DNA from: Cinclus cinclus
Lineage: Eukaryota > Chordata > Aves > Passeriformes > Cinclidae
Assembly: GCF_963662255.1 (NCBI RefSeq)
Contig: NC_085071.1
Span: 1,339,201 to 1,403,200 of the forward strand
Direction: 5' to 3'
DNA: 64,000 bases
Part shown: in pieces, positions 9,653 to 22,784 of the stretch
How positions within the stretch are numbered: position 1 is the first letter of the stretch
Layout: every line of letters starts with the position of its first letter
Translations under genes and position numbers: made by a program
The notes under the pieces: generated by a model
Seen by the model: only the letters and a program-made list of their open reading frames with translations
What the model was told of the DNA's origin: nothing
The model's database searches: none

Positions 9653-10304
9653 GGATCATTCCTAATGGGTGTTCCTGGTATCCCAAAGCAAATGGCTCCA
9701 GGAGCAGCTGTGCCAGCCTGGTGTGGCACTGAGGGGGACTCTGAAGGAAGTTTGGGACAGGATACAAACCCACAGCTCCTAAAGGGTCCTAAAGACACAA
9801 ACAGTGAGGAATTCTGTCTCCCAAAAAACCCATGGGCATACGGGAAACCTTCAGCAGAGCCCAGATAAACCAGACTCCCCCTTCCCTCCCAATTCCAGTT
9901 ACCCCTCACTGTATTCTCTGCATTGTATTCCTTAAGCTTCCTTTAAGCTTACAAGGTTTTTTCTCTGTTTTCTTGTCCCTTTTCTCTAAATGAAGAGATG
10001 CTGGGCCAGCAAGCTTCCCAGGTTTCAGCCGTTCCAGCTTAATTCCAGTTAGTGATCAAGGACACAGTGTGGCTGAGAACTCAGCTGGGCAGGAACCAGA
10101 GCCACGGACACCATGACATCAATCAGTGCTGGGGTCATTAATTAGCTCCCAGCTCCCCATTCCCACTCCACTCCAAGAGATTGGCTCCAGCCCTCAGACT
10201 GTTCCATGTTTTTGGGATCCAAAGGAGGCTCCCCTGCTATCAGTGGTGCAGGAGATTGATTTGTGGCCTCTGGGTTTTAGAGGAGAGGGAAAGGCAGAGC
10301 TGAT
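9653..10304. other. Unique sequence, no gene recognised
   Basis: Nothing recognisable. There is a small HindIII-like AAGCTT duplication at 9935-9955 ('ttaagcttcctttaagctta'). Confidence 0.55.
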
Positions 10305-10425
10305 GGGCTGGGAGGGGGCCCTGAGCTGCCCCTCGATCCTGGAAGTGCCCAAGGCCAGGCTGGAACACGCAGGGATAGTGGGAGGTGTTTGTGCCCATGG
10401 CAGGAGGAATGGGATGAGTTTCAAT
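10305..10425 (+). mobile_element. CR1 LINE 3' end running into a microsatellite
   Basis: CR1 3' sequence 'cccaaggccaggctggaac', 'gggatagtgggaggtg' and 'catggcaggaggaatggg' ends at 'gagtttcaat' exactly where the (CTTCC)n tract begins. In intact relatives this position reads 'tttaaggtcccttccaaccc', so the CCTTCC of the element is the likely seed of the pentanucleotide expansion. Confidence 0.8.
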
Positions 10426-10580
10426 CTTCCCTTCCCTTCCCTTCCCTTCCCTTCCCTTCCCTTCCCTTCCCTTCCCTTCCCTTCCCTTCCCTTCCCTTCC
10501 CTTCCCTTCCCTTCCCTTCCCTTCCCTTCCCTTCCCTTCCCTTCCCTTCCCTTCCCTTCCCTTCCCTTCCCTTCCCTTCC
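10426..10580. repeat. Perfect (CTTCC)31 microsatellite
   Basis: 155 bp made of 31 uninterrupted CTTCC units, all pyrimidine on the plus strand. Perfection over this length implies recent expansion and probable length polymorphism. It starts at the tail of a CR1. The frames reading Ser-Leu-Pro-Phe or Lys-Gly-Arg-Glu repeats across it are compositional. Confidence 0.99.
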
Positions 10581-12668
10581 TGCAGCACTGGTTTTTATCC
10601 TGCACCCTCACATTCCCAGCTCTGCTGGGATCCCTCAGACAGCCCTGATGTCAACTTCCACTCAAAGGACTTTGGCAACAACCTCTGATCTTTATATTAT
10701 CACTTTGCTTTATTCTTCCTCGTCTCCTGCAGATGTTGTCATCCATCTGTTGGAACCTGGGATCAGAGCAGGAATTCAACCCCAAATCCGATTGCCCCAG
10801 TCCCTTCTGGCACTGGAATTTCTGGGACAATCAACTAGGCACGACAGAGAACCTGTCCCCGTGCCAAGCTGACCCTGAACAGCGATATTTGGGTTTCTAA
10901 ACTAGGATTTGTAAGGGGTGGGGAATGCTGAACATCAGCATTTGGGTTTATATCAGCCAGATATCAACGGGGTGTCTTCATTCCCCACTTCCTTCATTTC
11001 AGCAGCCCACATAAGAGAGGAAAAAAGAGATTAAAAAGAAACATTTTTGCAAGCTCTGCTTAGAAGGAAAAGGCTTTTTGCCTCACTGCTCCCCTGCTTC
11101 TAAACCGAGCCCCCCCTAAAGCTCAGCGTGGCCCTGACACCCTCCTGGAGGTGCCTTTTAAATTGTGTTTCTTTCATGTCCCACTCTGAACCAAACAACT
11201 CTGGCCTTGTTTCTGTTGCAGGAGATGAGAATCCCCCAGGATTTGTTGTGGCAGGTGACCACCCAGGTGACACTGAGGAGGCAGCTGAGTTTATTACCAT
11301 TTTGAAGACCTTTTATATACTCATGCAATGCTCCAAAACATCACAAAATGCATCGAATCCCTATTTTAGGAAGGTCTGAACAAATCCCATCTGCTTTTTG
11401 GGTTGTCAGCTCTCCATGGAAGGCCCAGCCCTGGCTCTGGCTCCTCCTGACTGAAAAATGAGGATGCTTTGGATCACTGTGTTTTCCAGGAGCCAGGAGT
11501 TTACTCCACCACTTGTTGGAAATGGGGCAGGGAGTGGTGACTTTTAAGGGATGTGACTCTTCCAGTCATGCTCATTCCATCACTGTGATTATCCCACAGC
11601 TTTTGGAGTGTTAAAAAACAGCTTTACACATTTTTGGAACTTCTGAAAATGGTCTTGTGTCCGATTCTGTCAAAAAAGCACATCCTCTGCTCCAAAAGTT
11701 CATGGCCCCAGTCACTTTCACAGCTTCTTGTTTATTTTCCCCTGGTTTAGGTCTCAGCTTTGTCCCAAATGCCATCACAAATGTCATTAAAGTTCCCTCC
11801 CTAAGTCACATTCACATCCACCCTCCTCCTCCCCACTGCACCTTCTCAAAAATGTGAATATCAGCAGTGATTTACGGAGTAATTTCACCAGTTTTGACAC
11901 TGTGTTGAGCATCTGCTCTTTGATGTGCACTTCAGCACCAGGGAAATTTAACTTTGGCAGTTTCTGTAGCATTTCCAATTACTTTTGATTATGAAATAGG
12001 GGGAAATTCAGTGAACTTTGCCAATCTGCTTTTGAGAGGTTTCATGGCTTTTATATTTCTGTAAGATGGGAGATTTGTGGGAGGAAAAGATCTGATTCCT
12101 GATGTGGCACGGATCAAGCAGCGGGAATTATGCCATTTGTCCTGACACAATAGTTGTTCCCCCTCTAATTGCACAGAATCAACCTCACTAATGATAAAAC
12201 ACTTTCTTCTCCTCTAGCACCGAGCACACACAATCACAGAACTTTCACAGTCATCCCAGAAAAGGAGATGAAAACACACCATGTCAGGAGCAGGGAAGGG
12301 AAAGATTTATCAGGCTGAGGGTTATTCCTCTGCTCTCCTGTGGGACAAGAGTAAAAATCAGAATTAGACAGAATAAAGCCCTAAAGGAGCCCCATTAAAA
12401 GTGCCTGACCCGAGGCAGCTCCTGGTTCTGTTTGTGCCCTGGGAATGTGTCTGGAGCTGCTGTGCTGGGGGTAGTGAGGGGACAGATTCCAGCCACGGGG
12501 ACAGGGACAGTGTCCCCGAGCCAGGACCAGCCAGAGGCACCCAGGGAGCTCATTTTGGCACAAATGGGCCTTCCCCCAGTGACTGCTTAGAGCCATTTCC
12601 TATTTCTCATCCTCCCAGAGGGAGGACGGGAGCACAGAGCTCTTCCAGAGGCTCCAGAGGGGATGTGA
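10581..12668. other. Unique sequence, no gene recognised
   Basis: No gene or transposon recognised across 2.1 kb. 10900-11080 and 11880-12180 are AT-rich. Open frames stay under 85 codons until 12401, where a 207-codon plus frame begins that runs through the next tandem repeat and has no recognisable domain. Confidence 0.5.
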
Positions 12669-12895
12669 GACTGTCAGGGCAGGATGGAAACATCCCACAG
12701 CCAGAATTGGGATCAAAATGTGCTTTTCTGGCTGTCAGGAGAGGCTGTAAACACCCAGAGCTCCAAATGTGCTGTTCTGATTGTCAGGACAGACTGAAAA
12801 CACCCCACAGCCAGGACAGAGCCCCAAATGTGCTGCTCTGGCTGTCAGGGCAGGATGGAAACACCCCACAGCCAGGCCAGTCCTCAAAGGGAATT
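12669..12895. repeat. Four-copy ~50-60 bp degenerate tandem repeat
   Basis: Four units begin with (A/G)CTGTCAGG or ATTGTCAGG, carry 'aaacaccccacagccag' or a shortened form of it, and end in 'aaatgtgctgttctg'-like sequence. Unit lengths vary from about 49 to 62 bp through internal indels, so the array is old or imperfectly copied. Confidence 0.85.
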
Positions 12896-15800
12896 GGTCC
12901 CACACAGACAGGGATATTCCAGCACACCCAAATTCCTGCAGGAGCCCCTTGGTCCCAGCAGTCCAGCCCAAAAGGCGGGGTAATCTGGGGAAAGCATCAG
13001 GAATTCCTGGCTCCTGGCCTGTGAGGGCACCACGGTGTGCACAGAGCAAATCCCAAAGCAAAGGCTCATGCAAGAACCCCCTTGGGATGTGTGAGAAGCC
13101 CCAGAGCTCCTGACCCCAGCTACAAATCCTTGGTTGAAGAGATTGCTCCCCTGAGAGCCTGGGACCTGCTCCCAGGTGTGGCTGGAGCTGGCTGCAGTGT
13201 CCCTGTCACCTGGACACTGAGGGTTACCCCCAATTTCCCAGGTCTAGGTTTGGATCTGAAACTCTCCAGACTCTGAAGCAGGAAGGAAGATCCTGGCTCT
13301 TTCTCTTCACAGTTCACTCCAAACTCCACATTTCGGTCTCTTTAGGTTCCTTCAGTTTTCTCCCCTACTTAAACAAACACAGACTGAGCATTATTTTCCT
13401 GTAGGGGTCGGGAGCGGCTGTGTAAAATAGGAATTGTCATGTGCAATGGCACGTCTGATGCAATTCAAATGCTTTTCATCCTCCTGGGCATAATTACTTG
13501 GAAGAATGAAAAAAAAATGTTGCTTGGAAGCACGGCACAATTCACACCCTGAGCCCCTCCTGGTGCAAATGAAAGCAATTTCATTACTGTTCCAGTGCTG
13601 ATCAGCACGGAGCAAATCAAATATCAATCAGCCAAAGCTTGGGTGATCCAGGAGATGATTCCAGAGTGACACTGCCTCGGTAATGAGCCCCTGCAGTGGC
13701 ACGAGGGAATTGGAGTTATTGAATTCCAGGAACAGGCAATTTGTACCCTCTCAAAGCCACTCCAGTCCCGTGTCCCTCTGTCACTGAGTGCCATTGGCCG
13801 CCAAATTTGTTCCTGCTGATTGTGCCAGGTCCCCAGGGCCTGGGAGCCCAGAATGTGCCAGGCAGAGCCTGCAGGGATTTACTGGAGCTCGGCAGGATCC
13901 TGGGTGGGGACAGGGGCATCCCGTTAGTGCTGCCGCTTGGCACAGGGCACTGCCAGATGTGCTCTCATGTGGATCACAGGCTCATCTCATCTCTTCAGGG
14001 GCTGGCAGCTCTAAGTGCTGCCTTGAGGCCAAAGGACCAATCTGACACCAAAACTGAAAAAAAATTCTACCCAGGAGTGTTTGCTGTTGGTCACTTTTTC
14101 ATCAGTTCGGCCACTTGGCTGTTTTGGGTCACCCGGGTGGGAAGGAGGAGAGGGAGGGAGGGCAGAACCTGAGGCTTGCACAGAGATCTCATCAGTGACA
14201 CCAAGACTGCAGCTCCAGGGTGGGCTGGGACCTGGTGTCACCTTCCTTTGGCCCTTTGTGCCAGCTCCTCTGCTGGCCTGTGCTGCTCAGGGACATCCCA
14301 AGTCCCCGACCCCTTGCCGGCATGCCCATGAATCCCAGGGATGTGGTGACCTCCCCTCGGGGTCTGCTGGCTCCTGCAAGGCCAGCAGGGCAGGGAGGAG
14401 CAGCTTCTCCCACCACTGCATTGCCAAGAGAAAAGGGGATTTTGTCACTCTAAACAATTCCCTGTTCATATTCCCACTCACATTTGTTTAGTTCCTCCTG
14501 CAGCTGTTCTGCGGATTATTCTGACGAGATTTTTCCTGCCTTTCCTTACGGAAGTCCTGGAAGCTGCTGTGTGTCACACAGAGCTGTCACCCTCAGTCCC
14601 CAGAGCTCAGTGCACTGACAGTGACACCTGAACTCACCTTCTCGTGCCACGCCCCAGCTGCAGATCCAGCCAGGAATCGTCTGGGCCACAAACAAACATC
14701 CCTGAGTTCCCAGCTGCCCACGAGAGCAGCTGGATGCACACGTGGACATGGCTGGAGTGGCCCAGGGAAAGGAATTAATATTTATTGTGGGAAATCCTGC
14801 AGTTCTTGTGATCTTTGTCTTGTCTCTGTGCTACGTCACTGATAACCCATCCCAACAGGATGCTCCAGGTGTGCTTGGAAACAGCATTAAATGTGAGATC
14901 CTCAGGTCTTTCCAAATTTTGCCACCCCAAAAGGCTGAGGAACTTTACTGAACAGCCTGTCCTTAATCCTAGTGGTTCATTTCTCACTCTCTTCCCTCTC
15001 TGCTCTTAAAAATTGCTTTAGTGATCTAAAACTCAGGACCATTTTTCTCTTCTTATCAGGTTTCACTTTAACCTCTCTGCTGTTCCCCTCTGAAGCAGAT
15101 CAGAGCTTACCAAAGCTTAGATCTCCTCTCTGCGAAGCTGGGCCTGTATTTACAGCCAGTGGGCCCTAAGTGACAGCTGAAAATGCAATTTTTTTCTGCA
15201 GTCCTGAGAGCCTGAGGGCTGCTGGGGGGAATCCAGGCTGGGCTGTCCCAGCACACCCAGGGACAGAGGGACACAGGGAGAGGGGTGTGAGAGGTGACCC
15301 AGCACAGGTTTTTTTGTGCTATCCCAGAGCACCCCTTACAAACTCTGTTTTTACAGTAGGACTGGAGCAGAAATCCCAGAAACTTTCACTGGGAATTATC
15401 TCCCTGTGTTTTCTATTTAGAAACTTCAGGTGAAGTTTTACTTGAGCTGCAGGATTTTTGACATAATTCCCAGGGGTTAATCCTGGGTAGCTGGGGAAGG
15501 GAAAACCCCCAGGTGTGAACACCTGAAAATTTCAGCCAAGGCAGGGTGAGGGAAGTTCTCAGAGCACACAAAGGACCTTGGCTGCCCTGGAGCAAACCCA
15601 GCCCAGGAAATGCTGTGCCTGTGGGTGAAGGACTCGAGACCCAGTCCCATCTGTGCATATCCATGATTTCTGCAGGAATTGCTGCTGCTCCCAGCACAAA
15701 CAAGCCCTCACTTCCCAGGGCTCCAGAGCCTGCAGCTCCCCCCATTCCCAGCAGGTCCAGGCTCCCCAGGGAGCTGGGATGTGCCAGGATGCTTCTGCCT

Positions 15801-17087
15801 GGGGCTGTCTCCACCTGACAGCTCCTACCTGGGCTGGGCCATTTGCTGCTCTAGGCAGCTTTGCTCCTCTTCAAAGTGTCCTCAGCTCCGGTGCTTCCAA
15901 GCAGATTTAAATGAGGGACATTTACATCATCCCAGCTCTACAATCAATTTTCCTTCACGGTGATTTGTGGCTCCCCTGTAGCTGCACCTGTCTGACAGAG
16001 CTCTGGGGTTAACTACATCTCTTTACAGGCTCACATCCTTCTCTTGGTGCAGAGGTCTCCGCCAGCCTCTGGTTCACATCACAAATCATTATTTTCGGCT
16101 GCTTTGTCATTTTTTAGCTTGATGTCTAAAGAGTTTTGATAGCCCTTGAAAAGTTGCCATTACAGCAGGCTGCCCATGAATCCATTCACCAGCTCTGTGC
16201 ATCCAGGGAATTTTGCTTCCCCCCCTTGCTTTGGATGATTGGCACTGCAGAGCTGTCTTTTGGAAATGCACACAAGTGGAGCTGATTTCAAGTGTGGCTG
16301 GAAAATCTACATTCCGAGTAGGACTTTTTTTGTTGTTGTTGTTTTAGTGTTTTAACATCTCGCAATTAACATGGAGAATTTCTTTGGAAGAGCTTTTGTC
16401 TGGGAGACAGATCAAATAGGAGCAGACACTTCCTAAGCACTGCAGGAGCAGCCTCTGTGGAGGATTCGAGGATGAAGAGTAAGAAAAGGTCAGATTTATG
16501 CTGGGCTGCAATCAGTGCAAGTGTTCCCTTGAAGACTGGATGATTAAAGGTCCTTTGGCATCTAATGATGTCAAATGATTTCACAGAGCCCTGTGCTGTG
16601 TCTGAAGGCATGTCCAGCCTGTTCCAAACGCACGCCTCAGGAAATGTGCCCTTTGGGAGAGGTTCCAGCAGCTCAGGGATGCAGCCCCAGGCAGCTGCTG
16701 CTGCCCAGGAATCCTGAGCAAGGACACGTCCAGCTCCCTGAGCAGAGTGGGGCTGATGGATTCCACCTTTTCCCCCTGGGAGCTTTACTTCCAAAATTTA
16801 AAGTGTGAGCACAGCCAGGCTCCCAGGGACGGAGCACAGGGGGTCCAGAGCTGGATGATCCCACTTGGATTTACTTCCCAGCTCCTCCCATCAGTCCTGG
16901 CGTTTTCTGTCCCACTTTTACCCCTTCCAACCTCTCCTTTTCTATCTCTGGTCTTTGCTCTATGGCTGTTACAGCAGGAACTGTCTGGATCTTCACATAA
17001 TTAATAATTTTCAGAGATAGGGAACTTGGATTTGATTGAATTTGGGCACCCCAGCCTGAAAATGGGTACAAAAATCCCACCCTGGTT
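12896..17087. other. 4.2 kb of unique sequence
   Basis: I see no gene. Small details: TTG repeats at 16325-16344; AT-rich, CpG-retaining patches at 13380-13640 and 16060-16200 that might be conserved noncoding DNA; open frames up to 143 codons (13741-14172) on both strands without domains. No CR1 fragment was recognised in this stretch, which makes it the second longest CR1-free part of the left half. Confidence 0.5.
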
Positions 17088-17205
17088 TGGATGGGAGGGA
17101 GCATAAAGCTCATCCATTTCACTCCTGCTATGGGCAGGGACACCTTGTACTGTCCCAGGGTTGTCCAAGCCCCATCCAGCCTGGCCTTGGACACTTCCAG
17201 GAATG
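17088..17205 (-). mobile_element. CR1 LINE 3' end remnant
   Basis: Minus-strand CR1 tail: 'aaagctcatccatttcactc', 'gggcagggacacc', 'ctgtcccagg', 'ccatccagcctggccttgg' and 'acacttccagg'. It breaks off at about 17205, and a second minus-strand CR1 piece resumes at 17325. Confidence 0.8.
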
Positions 17206-17324
17206 GGCAAACTGGGCTAACTGGTCAGCCAAGGCTGGCAGGAGCACCTGCAGGGCACACCCTGCCCAAAGACAGGGCACGCTGGCTTTTGGAAGGTGAG
17301 TACAAAGCACTAAAATCCAGTCAA

Positions 17325-17475
17325 ATAAACATATCCCTGCAGAAATTCCTCCTGATGCCCAACCTGACCCTGTCCTGGCCCTCCCCTCAGCTTGAGGCTA
17401 TTTCCCCTTGTTCTGTCGCTGATTTCCTGGCAAGAGGCCAAACCCCACCTTGCTAAAGCCCCTTGGGGTGCATGG
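17325..17475 (-). mobile_element. CR1 LINE internal 3' fragment
   Basis: Recognised in reverse complement as 'cagaaattcctcctgatgcc', 'caacctgaccctgtcctgg', 'cagcttgaggctatttcccc' and 'ttgttctgtcgctg', the segment upstream of the CR1 tail. With the tail at 17088-17205 it could be one element interrupted by about 120 bp, or two insertions; divergence looks similar. Confidence 0.75.
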
Positions 17476-20400
17476 GTCAGGTTATTGCTGTTCAGCAAGA
17501 GCCACGTCCTGCCCATGTCACTGTCACTGAGCCAGCTTCGTGGAAGAGCAACACAAACGAGCTTTGCTCTGATTCTCTAACTCCAGGGTGATCCGTGGCA
17601 GAATCAAAGCTGGCAGTGTCCCTCTGTCCCCCGGGGTTTGGGCAAAGATCAGAGATGAAAGGCGATCATTTCACCTCCTCCCGTCTCAGTTCCCTCTTTG
17701 CGAACAGAATTCAGCTCTCTGCATCATTTCCCATGGCCAGGTATTTTCTTCCAAGGAGGAATCCCCATCTCTCCTCAAGAACCAGAACTTTTTAAGAACA
17801 AAAAGAGGCAAAGTTGTCCCCCAAAACCCCATTATCCCTTGTTTTGGGTATCACTGTCCACCCCAGCCTGGTTTGGGGCCCATTCCTCTGCTTTTGTTCC
17901 AGGGTTGGGAGGAGTGGGGGAAGAGCAAACCCAATTTGACAAACTGTGTTCTTAATTAATTTACATCCAATTAGCATTAATTAACTGGTAGCTACAGTAT
18001 CACCCCATGTAATTATGTATCACAATAAATAATGCCAGGCTGCTGAGGGAAGGCAGAGCAGGGAAACTCTCCAGTTGTAGTGGGATGGTTCTCAAAACAC
18101 CCTAAAAACAGCTCCCAACATGGATCCAAGCCCTCCCTGTGCATCATTTCCCAAAACTGGTTTGTTTGCAGCCAATCCTTCCCCCTGGTGAGATCATCAG
18201 GTTGGGATTGCAGGACTGGGGAAGGTCAGGGAATGCTCAGGTGATCACCAGCCCCTGTGAGGACCCTCCAGTTTGGGATTCCTGATTTTCTCTGCTCTTT
18301 TGAGATGTGTGGAGCTTTTCTCCACTGCAGGCCAAGGCAAGCTGAGGTGGAAAAGTTCAGCCAGAAGAGTTTATCCTCTTTAATTTATTTTTTAATGTGG
18401 CAGCAAAGGTGTAACTGAAATGTCACATGCTGGGGACACAGGAAGGACAGGAGGTCCAAGCTGAGGTCTGGCGGGTGTTAAGGACAATACAAACAGGACA
18501 ACAAAACCACAAATAACAGGGAAAAAAGGCTCCTTTTAGGAGCAGGAGAGCAGGAAAGCAAACACAATGTGAGGCTGGTTCCCCACCGAGCTCCAGCCCT
18601 TTGCTCTGCACTTCTCTGGCTGATCCTCCCTGTTCCGCTGAGCAAATTCACTGTGACACTCACAGAGAGGCCGCTCGTGAAAAATGGGCAGATTTTTGTC
18701 AGGTTGTATAAATGGATTAGCCAAAGTGACACCGTGTGGGAGGCAGAACCATCTGAAGAGGAACAAAATCACCTCTCCCTTACAAGGTCTGGATTTCACC
18801 TTCCATTCCAGTGCCAATTGGAAGTGGCACTGCGGGTAATGGACTTGGTGAGATGTTAAATGGAAAAGCGCGGGCGGGATAAATAATCTGTGAGTGCTGG
18901 TGGTGTCAGCACAGCAGGAAAAGCCAAGGGCTGGGAGAGGCTGCGGGGCTGCTCTGGGTGCACAGGTTCAAAGTGCTTTTTAATAACCCCAAAATGTGAG
19001 TTGGAGTTGTACTTTGAGTGCCAGCTGAAGTTGTTTTAGTGCTAGAAAGGTAAAACTGGGCAGGCTTGGCCACAGAATTCCTCTGTGGCCACTGAGCTGC
19101 TGGAGAAGAGCTGGGATCTGATCCCAGGTGGAATTGAGGAGGGACGCAGGATGAGACAGGGGGAAGTTTATTCCCACAGAGCCCATTCCTCGTGCCCTTT
19201 CAGGCCAGGATGGATTCCTGTTTATCTGGACAAAGTGAGACTGAATCTTATGGGCCTCTGAACCCCTGTGGCCTGCCAGGGATGGGAATTTGGGATGCCC
19301 CTTGCCAGGAGTAGACAGTTCCCACCATGTGTGATGATGATATCCAGGATTTTCCCGCTGTCTCCAAGCCACATCTCCTGGGTCAGGGAGTTTTGGACAG
19401 AGCTCTGAGGCAGAGTGGAATTCCTGGGGCTGTGCAAAGCCAGGAGTTTGGCTCAGTGATCCTCGTGGATCCCTTCCAGCTCAGGATATTCCACAATTCG
19501 GTGAGAGTTTTCCACTCAGCCCCAGCAATTCCCAGTTACCCAAGAGGTGAAGGAGACAGCCTCAGTCTGGACATGCCCTGGCTTCAGGGACAGGGGAGGG
19601 ACAGGCTCTGCTCTGTCCCCCCAGACTCTACCAGCAGTTCCAGGCATTTGCTCACCAGAGCTTCCCTCCACGGGAATAATGTCATTATTCAGAATAATTC
19701 TTATTCTGAATGCTCAGCCTGTCCTTTCTGTGAATGCCCCATGGGAGGGGGGAAACGCACCTTGGAACGTTTTTGGTATCCAAGTGTCCTGCAGAGGAAA
19801 ATGTTCACAGCCCAGAGTCTGCTGCAGGTGAGGGCTCTGCCCAGCCCCTCTCCCTACCGGAGTTTGATGCCTCCCAAATTCAGTTCAGACAGAGAGGACA
19901 GGGAGAGGGAGAGGACACCCGAGTTAACCACGAGCGGTGCCTGAGGTTTCCATCGAGTCCTTGCCCTGCTCGGATCATTTCCCCTCCCCTTGCCTGGGTG
20001 ATGCTCTGCCTGCTCTCCCTCCTCCGCATCCCTGCCTGCCCGGAGTCCTCGGAATTCCATTTCCCTCGGGATTTGCGTTTTGGTGTTGGGGCAGTCCGTG
20101 CCTCTCCCGGCTGGAATGCCAGGGCAATCCTGGCCGGAGCAGTTTCCCAGGAGTGCAGGCAAAGCTGACTGCTGCCACCCCAAGGCTGCAGACATTCCTG
20201 ATCCCAGGGATTCTGTCATCCTCTGGCAAGGGAAGGGATGCAAAAGCATCTCCCCAGCAGGACAAGGCTACGGGAACATTCCTTCCAAAATCCAGGGGTA
20301 GCTCCTGCCTGTGTCTTGTCTTGCTGGAGAGCTCTCCCAGCTCCTGTTATGTTGGTCCTGTCAGAGAAGATTTAGGGATGATTCCTTCACCACTCATCTT

Positions 20401-22784
20401 TTGACTTCCCTGCTCCACACAGGAGCCCAGTGCCAGGCCTGAGGTGGGAATTCAGTGCCCAAAATGCTCTGGGAAATGGGGCCTTGGGTCTGCCATTTTC
20501 TGCCTGTAAGAGCCACAATTCTCAAATATCTTTAATTTCCTTTTATTTTTTTTTTCTACAGCAACAGCACTCTTATTCCTCATTCCATTCTTTCCCATGG
20601 CTTTAAATCATGGGGGATTATCACCAGGGTGCCACATTTGGGAATTCTCCTGCCCTGGTGATGGGGGCCCCTTCAGGCTCTGGGGAAAGTTTTGCCACGG
20701 CAACAAGGGACTGATAACCCCATCCAGGCTGCACAGAGGGGCCAGATTCCCCAAGGAATACATCATTGGAGCTCTGGGTGCTCAGCAGAGCTACACCACC
20801 ACCTTGGGCCAAGGGGTCAACCCAGCACTGCAGGCAAACCCAGATGTAGAATTTGCTCTTTCTCAGCTCCTGAGATCCAGAGCTCTGCGGTGCCCGTGGT
20901 CCTTGGAGCCAAGGGACCATTTAAATCCATAATCCTTTGTATTAAAGCCTCTGCTGGAGAGACATTTGTCCTCTAACAGCATCATCAGCTGCTCAGGAGA
21001 CAGAACCAAAGCTTTCTCACCTTGTGGTGACTCTGGAGCGCTGGTGGGAGCTGTTCATCTTGCCCCGGCTCTCTGGCAGGTGTGAAATGAGAATGTGTGC
21101 AGGGTCCTTTTCCTGAGGTGAATTTCTCCCATCCTTCAACAAAAATAACCAGAAAGGACCTTCTGAACCAGTCCCTCGCAATCACAGGAACAGGGAGCTA
21201 AAAATTCCACTCCAGTTCAGCCTCACATCGTCGCTGCCCTGAATTAAGATGAAATCCCTTCATAACCCAAGGCCAGGAGCTGTTCAGACTCCGGTGGGCT
21301 GTGGCAGGAGGGCAGGGAATCCTGGCTGCATTTCCCCTGCTTTGCTGGGTCCTGTGGAAGGACATGGATGTGGCCCCACAAAGCATTGAGCCGGAGCTCT
21401 TGGCAGACTGAATTTTCCTGTTCCATCTGCAGCTCGCTCCCATGGAATCATTCCCTGTTCCAGCCCTGGGGATGCTCCTCGTCCTTCATTCCCTGCTGCC
21501 AGGCACTGCTTCCAGCAGGCTAGGAATTGGCTCTGAGTGTGGAATTCATGGTCCTGGCTGCTCCCAAGGATCTCCTGGCTGCAGAGGAAGGGCAGGGATG
21601 CACGAACGAGGCATTTTCCTTTGGCACATCCCTGGGCCCCATGTTGTTCCAGGGCTGGAGAGGCAGCGCTGGCTCTGCCCATCCAGGCACTGTCACAGCC
21701 CCGAGCCAGCAGCAGCCCCAGCCTGGGTGGGTGTGAAGGAAAGGACTTTATTCCCCTTCTCCAGAAATTCCTCCATATCCTAGGGAAGAGAGGAATCCCT
21801 GCTTGGAATCCTTCCTGAGCAGATTATCTGTGCCAGGCCTGGGGTCAAACACCAGCAGCAGTTCCCCTCAGTGGGGAACTTCCCCCAAATTTCCCACAGC
21901 CAGCTGCTGCTGCTGAACTAAAGGAACAATTCCTGGTCTCCCAGCACACACTGCAAACCTGTTTGCCCAAATTCCACAACACTTACTGAGGCATCTCTGT
22001 CCCTTTTTCATAAAGAAAAATGTTTCTTGTCCTCGAGGCAGCACAGAGAGAAAACCTGTCACACATAAAGAGCTGCAGCCATTGTGCAAAGAGCTCCTGA
22101 TTCCTGCTTGGAGCTGCCCGGGTGACTTTAGGAACATCCTGGTGTCCCTGCACAGTCCCAGTTTAGCAGAACACGAAGTCCTTGCTCCTGTCCTGGGAGA
22201 TTTAGTGCTGAGCTCAAGCACAGCCCCTGTGCTGCAGTCCCACTTGCAGCATGGGGACAACGCTGCCACCTCCCTGCTCCAGCAACCCTCAGGACTTCCA
22301 GATCAACTCTTCCCTTAGGATAAAACATTCCTGTCAGCCTAGCTCCAGCTGGGATTACTTCAAAGGGAAAGGTGGAACTGCAGAAATATTCCTGCATGTT
22401 CTGGTTACAGCCCCAGACAGAGATCAGAGGAGGTGCCTTCAAAGCTCCCAGAGCAGCAAAACCCCCAAAAATGTCATGCACAGGGCTAGTCCCATTAGTG
22501 CCAATCAGGAGTCCATTAGCCAAAATCCCAGCTGTCTTCAGGGAGGGGAGAATTCTGAGCCAGCACTCCTGGAAGTCAAAGGGAACTACCAAACCACTCC
22601 ACACAGATCTGGATTTGGGATTTGGGCTAGGAGCTGCCTTTGGGATTTGGGCTTGGGTGTGTCACAGCTCTGCCCTAAGGAAACCCAGTTCTGGGGAGGG
22701 GGTGTCACAATGGCTGGGCAGATCCCTGCAGGAGCACATTCCTTTTTTCCCAGGATTTGGGCTGAAGAAGGGAATAGATCCCAG
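17476..22784. other. 5.3 kb of unique sequence
   Basis: No gene or transposon recognised; this is the longest repeat-poor stretch in the left half. 17940-18040 is AT-rich with repeated TTAATTAA/CATTAATTAACTG cores. At 20537-20562 a T-rich tract followed by 'ctacag' resembles a splice acceptor but no open exon with recognisable content follows. Open frames up to 205 codons (19327-19944) overlap frames of 130 codons on the other strand and show no family signature. Confidence 0.5.
19687..19711. repeat. Perfect 11-bp inverted repeat
   Basis: ATTCAGAATAA (19687-19697) and TTATTCTGAAT (19701-19711) are exact reverse complements around TTC. A STAT- or HSF-like reading of TTCnnGAA is possible but unsupported; it may equally be a remnant of a small palindromic element. 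Confidence 0.7.
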
